A stretch of 64,000 nt of DNA from Spirosoma sp. 48-14 (GCF_001898575.1 NZ_MKUD01000028.1:105775-169774); one strand, 5' to 3'; positions 52,639-61,861 are shown, numbered from the stretch's first letter. The notes: generated from the letters alone by a model not told the origin. Made by a program: numbers and translations.

Positions 52639-54933
52639 TCACGGCAGAATCACATCCTTTGCTCGTTCCATCGGTGTTACCTTCAGATCCTGTATTTTTC
52701 CGCCTACGATTTTGCCTTCCACCGTCGTATTGTAGGGTGCGTGTAGCTTGAAGGCTGCGTTCCAGGTTTTAGGCCAGGCAGGTAGCAGTCGAATCGTTCG
52801 GCCGTCGGTTTGCATTAGCATTTCCTGTAGGCCAATCATGCCCGAACCACCCCAGTTATGGTCGGGTGTCCAGTCGAAGCCGGGCCCCCAGAACGTCGGA
52901 AACCGATGTGGGCCATTTTTGAATTTGAGGGTTATTAACCGGGCTGCTTCGTCGGTAAGGCCAAGCCGGGCCGCAAAAATAGTGTGTTGTCGCCAGCCGA
53001 CATGGCTCCGGTATTTCACCACCAGCGTATCGTATGTCCAGGTATTGACGGCTACATCCAGACCAGGTTTGCCGATCCCGTATAATCCCCAAGGAAACAC
53101 CGGATATAATTGGGGGGCTTCAGAATTCTGGATTCGGGCCCAGGCCTGCGCGGGGGCCAACGTTTTATGTCCCTTGTACTCACCAAATGGCAGAGGTGGA
53201 ATCCGTTTACGCATGGTTGCCCATTTCTCCCGGCTTTTTGAGTTCAGATACCGTTCGGGCAGTTCCAGCATCCGGTCCAGAATCACCATCAAGGCGGAAA
53301 TCACGGTGGTCGAATTGTAGGTCATCTTGTACGTTTCGGCCGCCGAACTGGGGTAGAAAATGTACTGTCCCTGCCCATCGAACGGTTTACTCCCTCGCTG
53401 TTTGGCCAAAAACTGATAATGTTCGTCGTAAAACGTCAGGCAGCTTTCAATCAACGGGATGTATTCACTGATGTCGCGCCCTTCATACCGTTCTGTATCC
53501 AGCATCATCAGGCAGAATTCAAATACGGTTTCCCATTCGTATTCGAGCCAGGCGTTGTATTCCATACCAGGATCGTAGCCTTCGGGACGTTTCAGCCCGT
53601 ATTCCATGATGTTGGGTAGCCCAAAATTTTCGATCTGCTCCGTAAAACAGGCTCCGTTATGGCCCCAGTAGACCTTACTCCGCAACTCGGCATTCCGCAA
53701 CGAACGCAGATAAAAGTCGAACTGAGGTTTGAGCATGTCGAAATCACCACTTTTGAAGAGCGGGAAATACACTAGCCGCTGATTCTGCGCGGTCATCGTG
53801 CCTCCACCCCAGAGTCGGAAATCGGGCGAGAAAGCATACTTTGTATCGGCAAACTCTGGGTCGAAAGTAAACAGGCCCCCGTTGAACTTCGTCGGCCATT
53901 TGCCGTAGGCATTACAGCCCAACTGATAGCGGAATAGCTGATAGTTTCGGGAAATGGCTGCAACGGCGGTGTCTTTACTATCGATGGCGATGTAGCTACG
54001 ATTCCAGAATTGCCGCCACCAATCCACGCTTTTCGGCCGGGCCGTTTTGCGGTTCTGTGTGGCCTGCTGGACGATAATTGCCAACTCGGCTTTCCAGGCA
54101 TCGAGGGTGGCGGCTTGTGAGCCATTAAGGAAAATCTCCAGTTGCTGCGAACGGGTTGGTTTCTGGCTGGCTATCGACCATGCTTTGTACCGGGTGCTGA
54201 CATACGTACCGGAGTCAGTGCCAATGGGTTTCATCCCAGCGCCCCGCATCAGCCCCCCGAACGTATTGTTTATGAGCGGATTGAACAAACTATCTTTTAC
54301 CGAAGCCATCCCTTCCATCTGCACGGTATAGTCAAAAACCGATTCGACGTCGCTACGATTGCGATGGTAAAACAGAATATCGTTTCCCTGAAAATCAATC
54401 GCATCTTTTCGGGTAATCACGTCGAATTTCGGGGGTACTTTGTACGAATTTGCCCGGTATTCCGTACCCTGCACCCGATGATCAACATACCGCCAGGATT
54501 CATACGAAGCCGTCACGCTAACGGGTTTCGTACTCTGCACATCCACATGCACTACGGGCCGGAATACATCGACCCAAAGCGATACCTGCGCATTGCCGCC
54601 ACGGATGGTTACGCCCCCTTCGTCCAGATGAAGCTCCTGCCGAAAATCGGAACCCTGAAATGGATTGGACGAAAGTTTCAGCCGGACTCGACCCAGCTTA
54701 AGCATGGCGTTGTTCTCATCGAACGTACCACTTTTGGCCAGGTAAAACAATACGTCGCCTTTTTCGACCCACACATTGAGGCCAATATCGCCCCCACCAC
54801 AAGGCATCGATTCCGACGAGTTTCGGCTCTGACTAGTCCAGACAACAGTATAGGCACTGATCGACGGAGACTGGCCAAAGCTAGAATGACACAGTAGGCA
54901 TATAATCAGGAAGCACAGGCGGGTAAACTTCAT
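52639..54933 (-). CDS. Secreted glycoside hydrolase-like protein, DUF5703 / GH95-type
   Basis: A 764-residue protein with a signal peptide (about 1-20, ending SFGQ). The N-terminal beta-sandwich begins VWTSQSRNSSESMPCGGGDI and resembles DUF5703 and the N-terminal domain of GH95 fucosidases. The middle and end form an alpha/alpha toroid (FNGGLFTFDPEFADTKYAFS, NIMEYGLKRPEGYDPGMEYN, PTFWGPGFDWTPDHNWGGSG) and a small beta domain closes it. Acidic residues in these stretches are likely catalytic, and the sugar is unknown. It is divergent from an AraC regulator across an inverted repeat, which suggests regulated expression. Confidence 0.82.
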   Translation of the reverse strand: MKFTRLCFLIICLLCHSSFGQSPSISAYTVVWTSQSRNSSESMPCGGGDIGLNVWVEKGDVLFYLAKSGTFDENNAMLKLGRVRLKLSSNPFQGSDFRQELHLDEGGVTIRGGNAQVSLWVDVFRPVVHVDVQSTKPVSVTASYESWRYVDHRVQGTEYRANSYKVPPKFDVITRKDAIDFQGNDILFYHRNRSDVESVFDYTVQMEGMASVKDSLFNPLINNTFGGLMRGAGMKPIGTDSGTYVSTRYKAWSIASQKPTRSQQLEIFLNGSQAATLDAWKAELAIIVQQATQNRKTARPKSVDWWRQFWNRSYIAIDSKDTAVAAISRNYQLFRYQLGCNAYGKWPTKFNGGLFTFDPEFADTKYAFSPDFRLWGGGTMTAQNQRLVYFPLFKSGDFDMLKPQFDFYLRSLRNAELRSKVYWGHNGACFTEQIENFGLPNIMEYGLKRPEGYDPGMEYNAWLEYEWETVFEFCLMMLDTERYEGRDISEYIPLIESCLTFYDEHYQFLAKQRGSKPFDGQGQYIFYPSSAAETYKMTYNSTTVISALMVILDRMLELPERYLNSKSREKWATMRKRIPPLPFGEYKGHKTLAPAQAWARIQNSEAPQLYPVFPWGLYGIGKPGLDVAVNTWTYDTLVVKYRSHVGWRQHTIFAARLGLTDEAARLITLKFKNGPHRFPTFWGPGFDWTPDHNWGGSGMIGLQEMLMQTDGRTIRLLPAWPKTWNAAFKLHAPYNTTVEGKIVGGKIQDLKVTPMERAKDVILP

Positions 54934-54938
54934 AAGAC

Positions 54939-55025
54939 TAGAACGCAGATTTTTATGATTGGTATGATCAATTATGAATTCAAAAGATCATAACCCTCAT
55001 AGCGATCATAAAAATCCGTGTTCTA
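54939..55025. promoter_or_regulatory. Inverted repeat in the divergent promoter region of the GH95-like and AraC genes
   Basis: AGAACGCAGATTTTTATGAT (left) pairs with ATCATAAAAATCCGTGTTCT (right) with mismatches; inside are two GATCA words. It shares AGAACGCAGAT with the hairpin at 39428-39464. Lying between divergent genes rather than after one, it may overlap promoters or an AraC site. Confidence 0.5.
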
Positions 55026-55094
55026 TCCCGATTAGTAAATTCATAATAACGGCTTTCTTTTGTCGAAATCCGACTTTGCTTTTTCTGTCAATTT

Positions 55095-55967
55095 ATGTTC
55101 GACGCCACTAAAAGCCTGCGGCTGAGCTTATTACACATGGGATTCGTTCAACTCGATTCGCGCTGGCAATATGACCATGTGATCAGCCCATTTTCGCGAT
55201 TATACCTGATTACCGACGGCGAAGGCTGGGTCTGGCACAATGGACAGAAGTTTATACTAAAACCCGGCTACCTTTACCTGATTCCAAGCTTTACCTACAG
55301 CCGCTACCACTGCGACCAGTTTCTGGAACAATATTACATCAGTTTTTTCGACGAGATGCACGAAGGTCTGTCTATTTATGACCTCAAATCGATGCGTTAT
55401 GAAGTTGAAGCCCAGCCGCTTGATTACAACCTGATGGAGCGTCTTCTGGCCCAAAATCCCGGTCGGGCCATTCTGCGACCAAATCCGAAAGAATATGATA
55501 ACCGGCCCGAAGTGCTCAGTTTCAACCAGCCTCGGCCCAACCAGTCGATGAGCCAGTTTGTCGAAACGAACGGTATCTTACTACAACTTTTTTCGCGCTT
55601 CCTGGGCGCTGAAAATGAGGATGATCGACAGCGGGCCAAAGGGTTTCATCAACTCGCATCGGTGCTGCAATACGTCGATAGTCATTTACAGGATAAACTG
55701 ACCGTTGAGCAACTGGCGGCAAAAGCCCACCTGCATGTTGACTATTTCTCCCGATTATTTTTGGGCATTGTCGGCGTCCGCCCCATGGACTACATCATCA
55801 ACAAACGGCTGGAACGAGCCCAATTCCTTATTATGACCTCGCCTATGGCCCTGAAAGAAGTAGCGGAATCGGTGGGGATTCCCAGCATTTATTATTTTTC
55901 CCGGCTCTTCAAACGTCGATTCGGTATTCCTCCAGGTCAGTACCGCGAAACAGCCTGGTCGATGTAG
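55095..55967 (+). CDS. AraC family transcriptional regulator
   Basis: A 290-residue protein. The N-terminal cupin-like sensor (about 20-110, with RLYLITDGEGWVWHNGQKFI) has the usual layout for sugar-sensing AraC proteins. The C-terminal double helix-turn-helix (about 190-285) shows LTVEQLAAKAHLHVDYFSRL and the second motif ALKEVAESVGIPSIYYFSRL, then FKRRFGIPPGQYR. It is divergent from the GH95-like hydrolase and probably activates it in response to a released sugar. Confidence 0.93.
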   Translation: MFDATKSLRLSLLHMGFVQLDSRWQYDHVISPFSRLYLITDGEGWVWHNGQKFILKPGYLYLIPSFTYSRYHCDQFLEQYYISFFDEMHEGLSIYDLKSMRYEVEAQPLDYNLMERLLAQNPGRAILRPNPKEYDNRPEVLSFNQPRPNQSMSQFVETNGILLQLFSRFLGAENEDDRQRAKGFHQLASVLQYVDSHLQDKLTVEQLAAKAHLHVDYFSRLFLGIVGVRPMDYIINKRLERAQFLIMTSPMALKEVAESVGIPSIYYFSRLFKRRFGIPPGQYRETAWSM

Positions 55968-56173
55968 GCATTTTTAATGCGTACGTACAATGGCTTCGCC
56001 GAGCACGACACTAAAAGCACAATCAATTAACTATCAATTTGTTGCAAAAAAAACTATTAATAACTACCTGAGTTGATCCCGGATTTTGGACAAACTATCA
56101 CGTCTGGCTTAGTGAGCAGTTTTTAACCTTATGCGGTCTTTATGGTTAATTAGCTAATATCAACTCAACAGCG

Positions 56174-56869
56174 ATGAAAAAACTTGTTACAACAGTAGCC
56201 CTGTTTGCTGCATTTACGCTGGCCGTTCAGGCTCAGAGTAGATCCGATTCGACAAGCAGACAGAAACCCATACTCTCGGAAGAAACCCGGCAGTCTATTA
56301 ATCAGAAAAGCACCCAGGCGACTGAAAAATTTGAAGAAGCGCTGGATCAATCCATTTCCTATCAGCAACGCAATCAACTGAGCTGGTTTCAACCGGGCAA
56401 TCTGTTTCTGGGTGGAGGTCTGGGCATGGGTGCAGCTAATGGGCAGGCCTATGTAGCGTTGAATACCCGAGTTGGGTATTTCTTTCAGCCTGGTTTTGCC
56501 GCTGGCCTACGCTTCGATACCGACCGATTGGTCGGCAACAAATACAACTCTCGTCAAATAGGGGCTTTTGCTCGCTACTATCCATTCCGGACTCGTATAA
56601 GCAGCTTTCTGGGCGCTAGCCTGAACAGTGGCCGGGAATTTTCGGACAACCTGCCCCCTGAAACCAAAGCCAAGTATACCAGTGTTGGCCTGGAAGTTGG
56701 CGTGATGGCCTGGATTCTGCATCGGCTGGGTGCTGAACTCTCCTACGAAAGCAACTTTTATAATAAACTCGATCCAACCGTCAGTCGGGGTAAGGGGAAT
56801 CGAATCAAACTGGGTGTAAATTATTATTTCGGACAGGTAAGCAATCGCGGTGTGAAGCTGACCCGATAA
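56174..56869 (+). CDS. Outer-membrane beta-barrel protein of unknown function
   Basis: A 231-residue protein with a signal peptide (about 1-20, ending VQAQ), then a charged helical stretch (about 25-68, SEETRQSINQKSTQATEKFE). From about residue 74 alternating strands begin (FLGGGLGMGAANGQAYVALN), ending GVNYYFGQVSN before a short tail. The pattern fits a small barrel of the OmpW/PorT kind, but no family was recognised. It precedes the Arg/Asp-rich lipoprotein gene by 150 bases. Confidence 0.7.
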   Translation: MKKLVTTVALFAAFTLAVQAQSRSDSTSRQKPILSEETRQSINQKSTQATEKFEEALDQSISYQQRNQLSWFQPGNLFLGGGLGMGAANGQAYVALNTRVGYFFQPGFAAGLRFDTDRLVGNKYNSRQIGAFARYYPFRTRISSFLGASLNSGREFSDNLPPETKAKYTSVGLEVGVMAWILHRLGAELSYESNFYNKLDPTVSRGKGNRIKLGVNYYFGQVSNRGVKLTR

Positions 56870-57019
56870 TTCAGACAGGTCAACGAATGAAAGCAGCTAT
56901 GGGGCCATTAGCACACAAAAACATGATTTTTTAGTCATCCTTGTTTACGCTCCTATTTAACTAGCCGACGTCTATTGAGACTGGCTTTCTCGATCATTTA
57001 AACAATATACAACAACGTT

Positions 57020-58276
57020 ATGAAAAGGAACATACTGACCGTAGCAGCGATGCTGGCTGCTGTAGTGGGCTTATCATCCTGTGCCGCCACAGAGCGATGG
57101 GTCTATGGCAATTCAAGCAATAGTCGGCAGGACATTGCCCCACAACGAACAACGAGTACGATGCGCGATCGACAATCGGACCGCGATCGGGACCGCGACG
57201 AAACGATATTTAGCAGCCGTCGTAATCGAGACGACCGTCGGATGAACGACGATGACTACAATGATCAGTATAAGGGTACCTATCGCAACCCATACCGTTC
57301 TGGCAATGACCGGAATGATCGGTCGGACCGACGATCGGATAATCGCAGCTATATGAACTCCTACCGGGATTATGATGATCGTGACAATGACGATCGAAAC
57401 GACCGGGATTATAATCGTCGGGAGTACAATAGCCGGGATTCGTACAATGACCGAAACTATAATCGGCAGGATGATTCGTATGCCCGGCAATCGTATGATC
57501 GTCGATACGATGACCGGGACAGAGATGCCTACAATGGCCGGTCGGATTATGATCGCAACCGGAATAATTACAACGATAATCGTTCGGATGCCTACCGGGA
57601 TCGTCGCGACAACGGAAATAACGACAACGACCGTCGCTACGATGACCGCAATCCGTCGGATAATCGGATGCGTTACAATGACCGATACGATAACGACCGC
57701 TATACCAACAATGATCGTGACAACCGCGACGACCGCGATCGTCAGTACGACAACCGCCGGAGCGATAACAGCAATCGGGACTCGTATTCAATGAACGACA
57801 ATCGTCGGAACAGCAACGATAACAGGAACAACGATGACCGGAATGATAATCAACCCATGAATTCGTCGACGAATCGACAACGTTCCGACGATATGGATAA
57901 TCGGGGGAATACCGACAACCGGGGCAACGATTCGGACATGAACCGATCAAACACTATGAGTGGTAGCCGCTCATCTGATTCCATGCGCGACCGCCCCATG
58001 AACCGGGACCAGCGCGACCTGATGGATCGTATGGCCGAGCAGATGGATAAGCTTGATCAGAAAATTGATGAGGCCAAAGCCGACGTCAAAAATGAAAGCC
58101 GCCGAGAACGCAATAAGCGCGAAGACCGTATCCGTGATCTGGAAGATAAACGAAGTCAGCTATCGTATGCTTACTACAAAGTGCAGCGGTCGAGTGACGA
58201 TGCGTTTGATAAGTTGAAGAAAGAAACCAACAAGCTTGTCGATGACGTTAAAGACGCGCTAAAAGACAAGAAATAA
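57020..58276 (+). CDS. Arg/Asp/Asn-rich disordered lipoprotein with C-terminal coiled coil
   Basis: A 418-residue lipoprotein (lipobox LSSC, Cys21). From about residue 45 to 330 the chain is almost only Arg, Asp, Asn, Ser and Tyr in short units such as DRDRDRDE, NDRSDRRSDNRSY, DDRDNDDRNDRDYN and NNDRDNRDDRDRQ. Lysine and hydrophobic residues are nearly absent: a long polyampholyte without stable fold. The end (335-418) is a Lys/Asp/Glu-rich helix with heptads (LMDRMAEQMDKLDQKIDEAK), suited to coiled-coil assembly or wall binding. Function is unknown; a surface brush, desiccation protectant or phase-separating anchor is possible. A terminator follows. Confidence 0.85.
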   Translation: MKRNILTVAAMLAAVVGLSSCAATERWVYGNSSNSRQDIAPQRTTSTMRDRQSDRDRDRDETIFSSRRNRDDRRMNDDDYNDQYKGTYRNPYRSGNDRNDRSDRRSDNRSYMNSYRDYDDRDNDDRNDRDYNRREYNSRDSYNDRNYNRQDDSYARQSYDRRYDDRDRDAYNGRSDYDRNRNNYNDNRSDAYRDRRDNGNNDNDRRYDDRNPSDNRMRYNDRYDNDRYTNNDRDNRDDRDRQYDNRRSDNSNRDSYSMNDNRRNSNDNRNNDDRNDNQPMNSSTNRQRSDDMDNRGNTDNRGNDSDMNRSNTMSGSRSSDSMRDRPMNRDQRDLMDRMAEQMDKLDQKIDEAKADVKNESRRERNKREDRIRDLEDKRSQLSYAYYKVQRSSDDAFDKLKKETNKLVDDVKDALKDKK

Positions 58277-58299
58277 TACCATAGTCAATTTTGTAAGAA

Positions 58300-58330
58300 G
58301 GGGCAGCTCACCATAAGCTGCCCCTTTTTG
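58300..58330 (+). terminator. Terminator after the Arg/Asp-rich lipoprotein gene
   Basis: GGGGCAGCT pairs with AGCTGCCCC (58300-58324), followed by TTTTT. It lies 24 bases after the stop. Confidence 0.85.
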
Positions 58331-58664
58331 CTGTATACGAAACGCATTACCATCAATAAGACGCAGCCTTTATCTCCAGAAACCCTCATGCCGAGTCTTT
58401 CTGAGGAGTTAAAGGCTGAATTGACGATCCGACGGAGTGAGTGCCGCAACCGGATAGATCATTTCGCCCCTACTTGTTGTAGATATCTATGATAATGCGG
58501 CTTTCAGAGAATAAATTGTTTTTAACCACATCAATGACGATTCCCCTCCAACTAAATTAGGAATAGCTATCCACCTTAATTAATAGCCGCAGCACACAGT
58601 AGTCCGAAAACCAGAAGGTTTAGCGCAATTGCTGTTAGCGGCCTGCCTATGATCGTGGTGTATC
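58331..58664. other. Gene-free stretch between converging genes
   Basis: No confident gene. A 34-codon plus-strand frame (58388-58492) has a faintly protein-like composition (MPSLSEELKAELTIRR) but no ribosome-binding or family support; it could be a remnant of a lost gene. Confidence 0.3.
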
Positions 58665-60011
58665 TTATTTTGTACGGCTAACCTGAAAGAAGCCTTCGAT
58701 ATGGGCGGTAGTGCCCAGCGATTCCTGGCCGGGGTAAATGAGGCCCGCTTTGCTAAGCTCAAATTTTCCTGTTATCATCTGACCAACCTTGCCAAATTGA
58801 CTGATGTTGAACTTGCCAGGGCTGGGGTATGAGGTTTTACCAACGCGATAGTAATGGATGTAGAGTAGATTGCCTCCCTGGGCCGATAACTGAAACTTCG
58901 GTCCCGTTTCGCCCACCTGCCAATACTCATTCACTCCGCCGATGAGTCCTAAATCATTCCCATCGGGCCTGTAGGCGGAGGGATTCAGGTCCGTGATGGT
59001 TACTTCAACCGGCTTTCCATTATCTAAGCCGCCCCCCGTCATCATCAGAACGAGCCCTTTGGGCGTGCTCACCAGTTGCGCCCCTTGTATTACTTTGGTA
59101 TTAACCCAGCTGCCACCGTTGATGCGGTAGGTGATGCCTTCGTCACCTATGTACAGATTTGATACCAGCCAAAGTGCGCTGTAGGGTTTCCCCTCAATCA
59201 CGGTTGGCCCATTCAGTTTAACCGTCACAGCCACAGGGTTACGGGCTGGTACAGTAGCTGGTGCCTTATACTGAGCCTTCCAGGCTGCCGGAATCAACTG
59301 CCCCTCTCCAACTAGTTTCCAGCTACTATAGTCGACTACGGTCGATGGGGATTCAAACGGTTCAGGTACATCAACCTCTTTGTCAATCGGTACGAACAGT
59401 TCCTCTGTCAACAGACGTACTCCAAGCACCAAATTCCCTCCTGTTTTTAGGAAGCCAACCGAAGGAACCAGCAATGCCCGTTCCAGCAATGCCCAGTCGC
59501 TAAAGTGCATTGTCTCCACGCTTACCGTGTGGGCGGTAGTGTCTATTTTTCCGTTTGCAGCTAATCGCCAAATACCGTTGTCGGTCTGATAGGCTAAGGC
59601 CAGGGCCTGGGCAATGGTGCCTTCGAGACGGTCAGGGTCGTAATGTACACGGATAGTGACCGGCTTTTTAAACGTTATGCCATGTGGAGCGAGTCGAAAT
59701 GCGGTACCCAACCCCTGAGGGCCCGTGTTCGTAATTGGTTGAATACTGAAGGTTTGATTACTCTCAACAGCTCCTGCCGGCACGCTAATGGTCAACCAGT
59801 CGTCGGCAGTGGTGAGTTTGCCACCGGCTGGGCCGATTGCCGTAGTAATAGCTTCGCTCAGCGATACCCCGACGGGACAGACCTTTCCGGTGCGCTGTTC
59901 CGAAGGAACGTTCGGGTCATCGGGGTTAACGATATCAACTTCTTTTTTACAACCGACAATTGACAGGGTAGTGAGTAGTATACCCAGCAGAAAGACATAT
60001 AGTTTGTTCAT
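58665..60011 (-). CDS. Lipoprotein with ZU5-like domain
   Basis: A 448-residue lipoprotein (lipobox SIVGC, Cys21). Residues about 50-175 resemble a ZU5-type domain (GPAGGKLTTADDWLTISVPA, then GAVESNQTFSIQPI), a fold used in protein-protein contacts at surfaces. The remainder holds beta-rich repeats (VAVTVKLNGPTVIEGKPYSA, ITYRINGGSWVNTK) without a known family. It stands alone; no partner gene is adjacent. It is likely exposed on the outer membrane. Confidence 0.75.
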   Translation of the reverse strand: MNKLYVFLLGILLTTLSIVGCKKEVDIVNPDDPNVPSEQRTGKVCPVGVSLSEAITTAIGPAGGKLTTADDWLTISVPAGAVESNQTFSIQPITNTGPQGLGTAFRLAPHGITFKKPVTIRVHYDPDRLEGTIAQALALAYQTDNGIWRLAANGKIDTTAHTVSVETMHFSDWALLERALLVPSVGFLKTGGNLVLGVRLLTEELFVPIDKEVDVPEPFESPSTVVDYSSWKLVGEGQLIPAAWKAQYKAPATVPARNPVAVTVKLNGPTVIEGKPYSALWLVSNLYIGDEGITYRINGGSWVNTKVIQGAQLVSTPKGLVLMMTGGGLDNGKPVEVTITDLNPSAYRPDGNDLGLIGGVNEYWQVGETGPKFQLSAQGGNLLYIHYYRVGKTSYPSPGKFNISQFGKVGQMITGKFELSKAGLIYPGQESLGTTAHIEGFFQVSRTK

Positions 60012-60091
60012 GACACATTAGCCGTTGTTGTTTATACCATCAAAGGTGATAGGCGCCGACTGCGTCAGAAATAGTAGCCTCATTGAAACGG

Positions 60092-60118
60092 AAAAAACCG
60101 CCTGTAAAGCGGTTTTTT
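60092..60118 (-). terminator. Symmetric terminator downstream of a decayed gene fragment
   Basis: AAAAAACCGC pairs with GCGGTTTTTT around CTGTAAA, with A and T runs on both sides, so it works in both directions. On the minus strand it follows the stop of the coding remnant at 60140-60280 by 21 bases, which explains a terminator placed between two divergent intact genes. Confidence 0.7.
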
Positions 60119-60139
60119 AGGCACCATGTGTTCTGTATG

Positions 60140-60280
60140 CTACAGACAGCGCTGAACCTGCTGCCCCCAAAACGCCCCATTATTGAGCCATACCCGTGAT
60201 GACCATTTCATCAGCTCAGGTGGGATGGTTTGAAGAGAATAACTAATTGGTGGCCATAAACCATCATCGACAGAATTTGG
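60140..60280 (-). pseudogene. Remnant of the 3' end of a lost gene
   Basis: A 46-codon open stretch on the minus strand reads PNSVDDGLWPPISYSLQTIP and then PELMKWSSRVWLNNGAFWGQ before a TAG stop. The composition and strong Trp/Pro pattern look protein-like. It has no start codon: an in-frame TAA lies just upstream. An intrinsic terminator follows. The family is not recognised; it may be a transposase or surface-protein tail left by a deletion. Confidence 0.4.
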
Positions 60281-60305
60281 TTAAGAGCTAAACTGAACCA
60301 GGTCC

Positions 60306-61493
60306 ATGAGACGTTTCCCAATTGAGGCTTCCTGCTTGTGCCGGGCTGCGCTTGTTATCTGGCTGCTTTTGGGCTGCGCCTGGGCTAAAGCCCAAGATAT
60401 CTCGGGATACTGGCAGGGCATTGAACACGATACCAACAATTTGGCCAGGCCCTTTCCTACTTCGTTAACCATCGTTCAGACCGGTTCCACCTTCACCGGC
60501 TACTTCTACCAGTCGGCCTTTAACATGGAGCAGTTCAACGTCCTGTTTCCCATTGAAAACGGACAGATTGCCAATTATGAAGGCTCCTTCCAGATCAAGA
60601 CACCTATACGGCAAACTTCAGCCCCAGGTGGCCATTGGTGTACCGGTACGGTTAGCTTTACCTTCCTGCCCGAGCGCAACAAGTTAGTAGCCAAAACCTC
60701 GTTTGTGGAAAAAGACTGCCAGCCCTCCGCGATTGAGTTATACCAACCCAAACTCAAAGCCAAGAATCCCTTCTGCCCAACCGATGTGAAAGACCTCTTA
60801 GTGCTGGGCTTTGACATTCGGTGGTACGCCGATGCTCAACGCCAAACGCTGTTATATCGGGGACTGGCCTACCAGCCAACGCTCGACACGACCACCACGT
60901 TTTACATTACCCAGACTTTCGATGGTAACGAATCGCCGGTGGTTCCGCTAGTGGTCCACGTCGACCCGATGGCCATTACCAGCCCGGCGAGGGTAGATGC
61001 CCTGTGCACAACGGGTCAGGGTGCCTTGAGCGTCAAAGCCACGGGTAAGCCCCCCTTGCGCTATCGGCTTGATGAGAATGCCTATCAGTCATCGCCTAAT
61101 TTTGAATTGGCCCATCCCGGGAGTTACTCGTTGACGGTGGAGGATAGTTTAGGGTGTAGGATTACTCAGGTGGTGGACCTGCGGACAGACTGTGAGGACC
61201 AGCTCTACTTGCCGGCAGCCTTTTCGCCCAACGGCGATGGGGTGAATGATGAGTTAGTGGTTTGGTTTACGATGGATTGGCTGGTGCTAGAGCGGTTTAG
61301 TTTGTTTGACCGATGGGGTACTTTGCAGTATGTGCTAAATCAATCCAGGGAGATACGAAGTGGTCAGGTGCTGTGGTCTGCTCAAGCCAGTGGTAAGACC
61401 TTACCACCTGGGGTTTATGCCTATCAGCTAGAGGTGACGACCGCGTCTGGCAAGCGGTTAGTGGTAGCCCGTGAGCTAACTGTCTTGAAATAG
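60306..61493 (+). CDS. Secreted protein with gliding-motility-type C-terminal (type IX secretion) domain
   Basis: A 395-residue protein with a signal peptide (about 1-31, ending AKAQ). An N-terminal domain of about 150 residues (DISGYWQGIEHDTNN, FTGYFYQSAFNMEQF) is unknown. A middle Ig-like domain has a SprB-type repeat flavour (LSVKATGKPPLRYRLDENAY). The last 90 residues are the CHU_C / type B sorting domain (YLPAAFSPNGDGVNDELVVW, LFDRWGTLQ, GVYAYQLEV), which directs export through the type IX machinery and surface attachment. No type IX secretion gene is in the window. Its cargo function is unknown. Confidence 0.88.
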   Translation: MRRFPIEASCLCRAALVIWLLLGCAWAKAQDISGYWQGIEHDTNNLARPFPTSLTIVQTGSTFTGYFYQSAFNMEQFNVLFPIENGQIANYEGSFQIKTPIRQTSAPGGHWCTGTVSFTFLPERNKLVAKTSFVEKDCQPSAIELYQPKLKAKNPFCPTDVKDLLVLGFDIRWYADAQRQTLLYRGLAYQPTLDTTTTFYITQTFDGNESPVVPLVVHVDPMAITSPARVDALCTTGQGALSVKATGKPPLRYRLDENAYQSSPNFELAHPGSYSLTVEDSLGCRITQVVDLRTDCEDQLYLPAAFSPNGDGVNDELVVWFTMDWLVLERFSLFDRWGTLQYVLNQSREIRSGQVLWSAQASGKTLPPGVYAYQLEVTTASGKRLVVARELTVLK

Positions 61494-61571
61494 TAATGAG
61501 CGTTTAAGGAGATGCACCCATAACAAGTAACCCCGTTTTGAGTTACCTTTTTAACTAATCAATGGAAACAG

Positions 61572-61685
61572 ATGAAGAACATGTCGATAACCTTTCTGCT
61601 AGCAGGAGCTGTAATGGGCCTGCTTTTAGTATTCACGGTAAACCAGGCCCGAACCAACCTAAACCGATCGCTAAAGACTAGGTAG
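61572..61685 (+). CDS. Possible small single-pass membrane peptide
   Basis: A 37-codon frame with one hydrophobic helix (MSITFLLAGAVMGLLLVFTV) and a basic tail (NQARTNLNRSLKTR). It follows the type IX cargo gene by 78 bases. An overlapping frame from 61562 is also open, with no hydrophobic part. Nothing else supports translation, so this is tentative. Confidence 0.25.
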   Translation: MKNMSITFLLAGAVMGLLLVFTVNQARTNLNRSLKTR

Positions 61686-61861
61686 TTGAGCGGAACGCTT
61701 TTCGGGAGGGCCTCAAAGGTCGCTTAAATTCCAGTCAAAACTGACTCACCGAACGGGGTCAGGACACAGCGTATCTACATCTACAAACGAGTAGCCTGGG
61801 CGGTATAACTGGCTATCCGCCGGTGAGTCGAGTCAAGGGAAAACCTGGATGAGTAGCCCTC

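Noticed and set aside
57210..57950. 246-codon Cys-rich minus-strand frame in the Arg/Asp-rich gene
   Set aside because: It is the mirror image of biased codons in the plus-strand lipoprotein; no start context or signal supports it.
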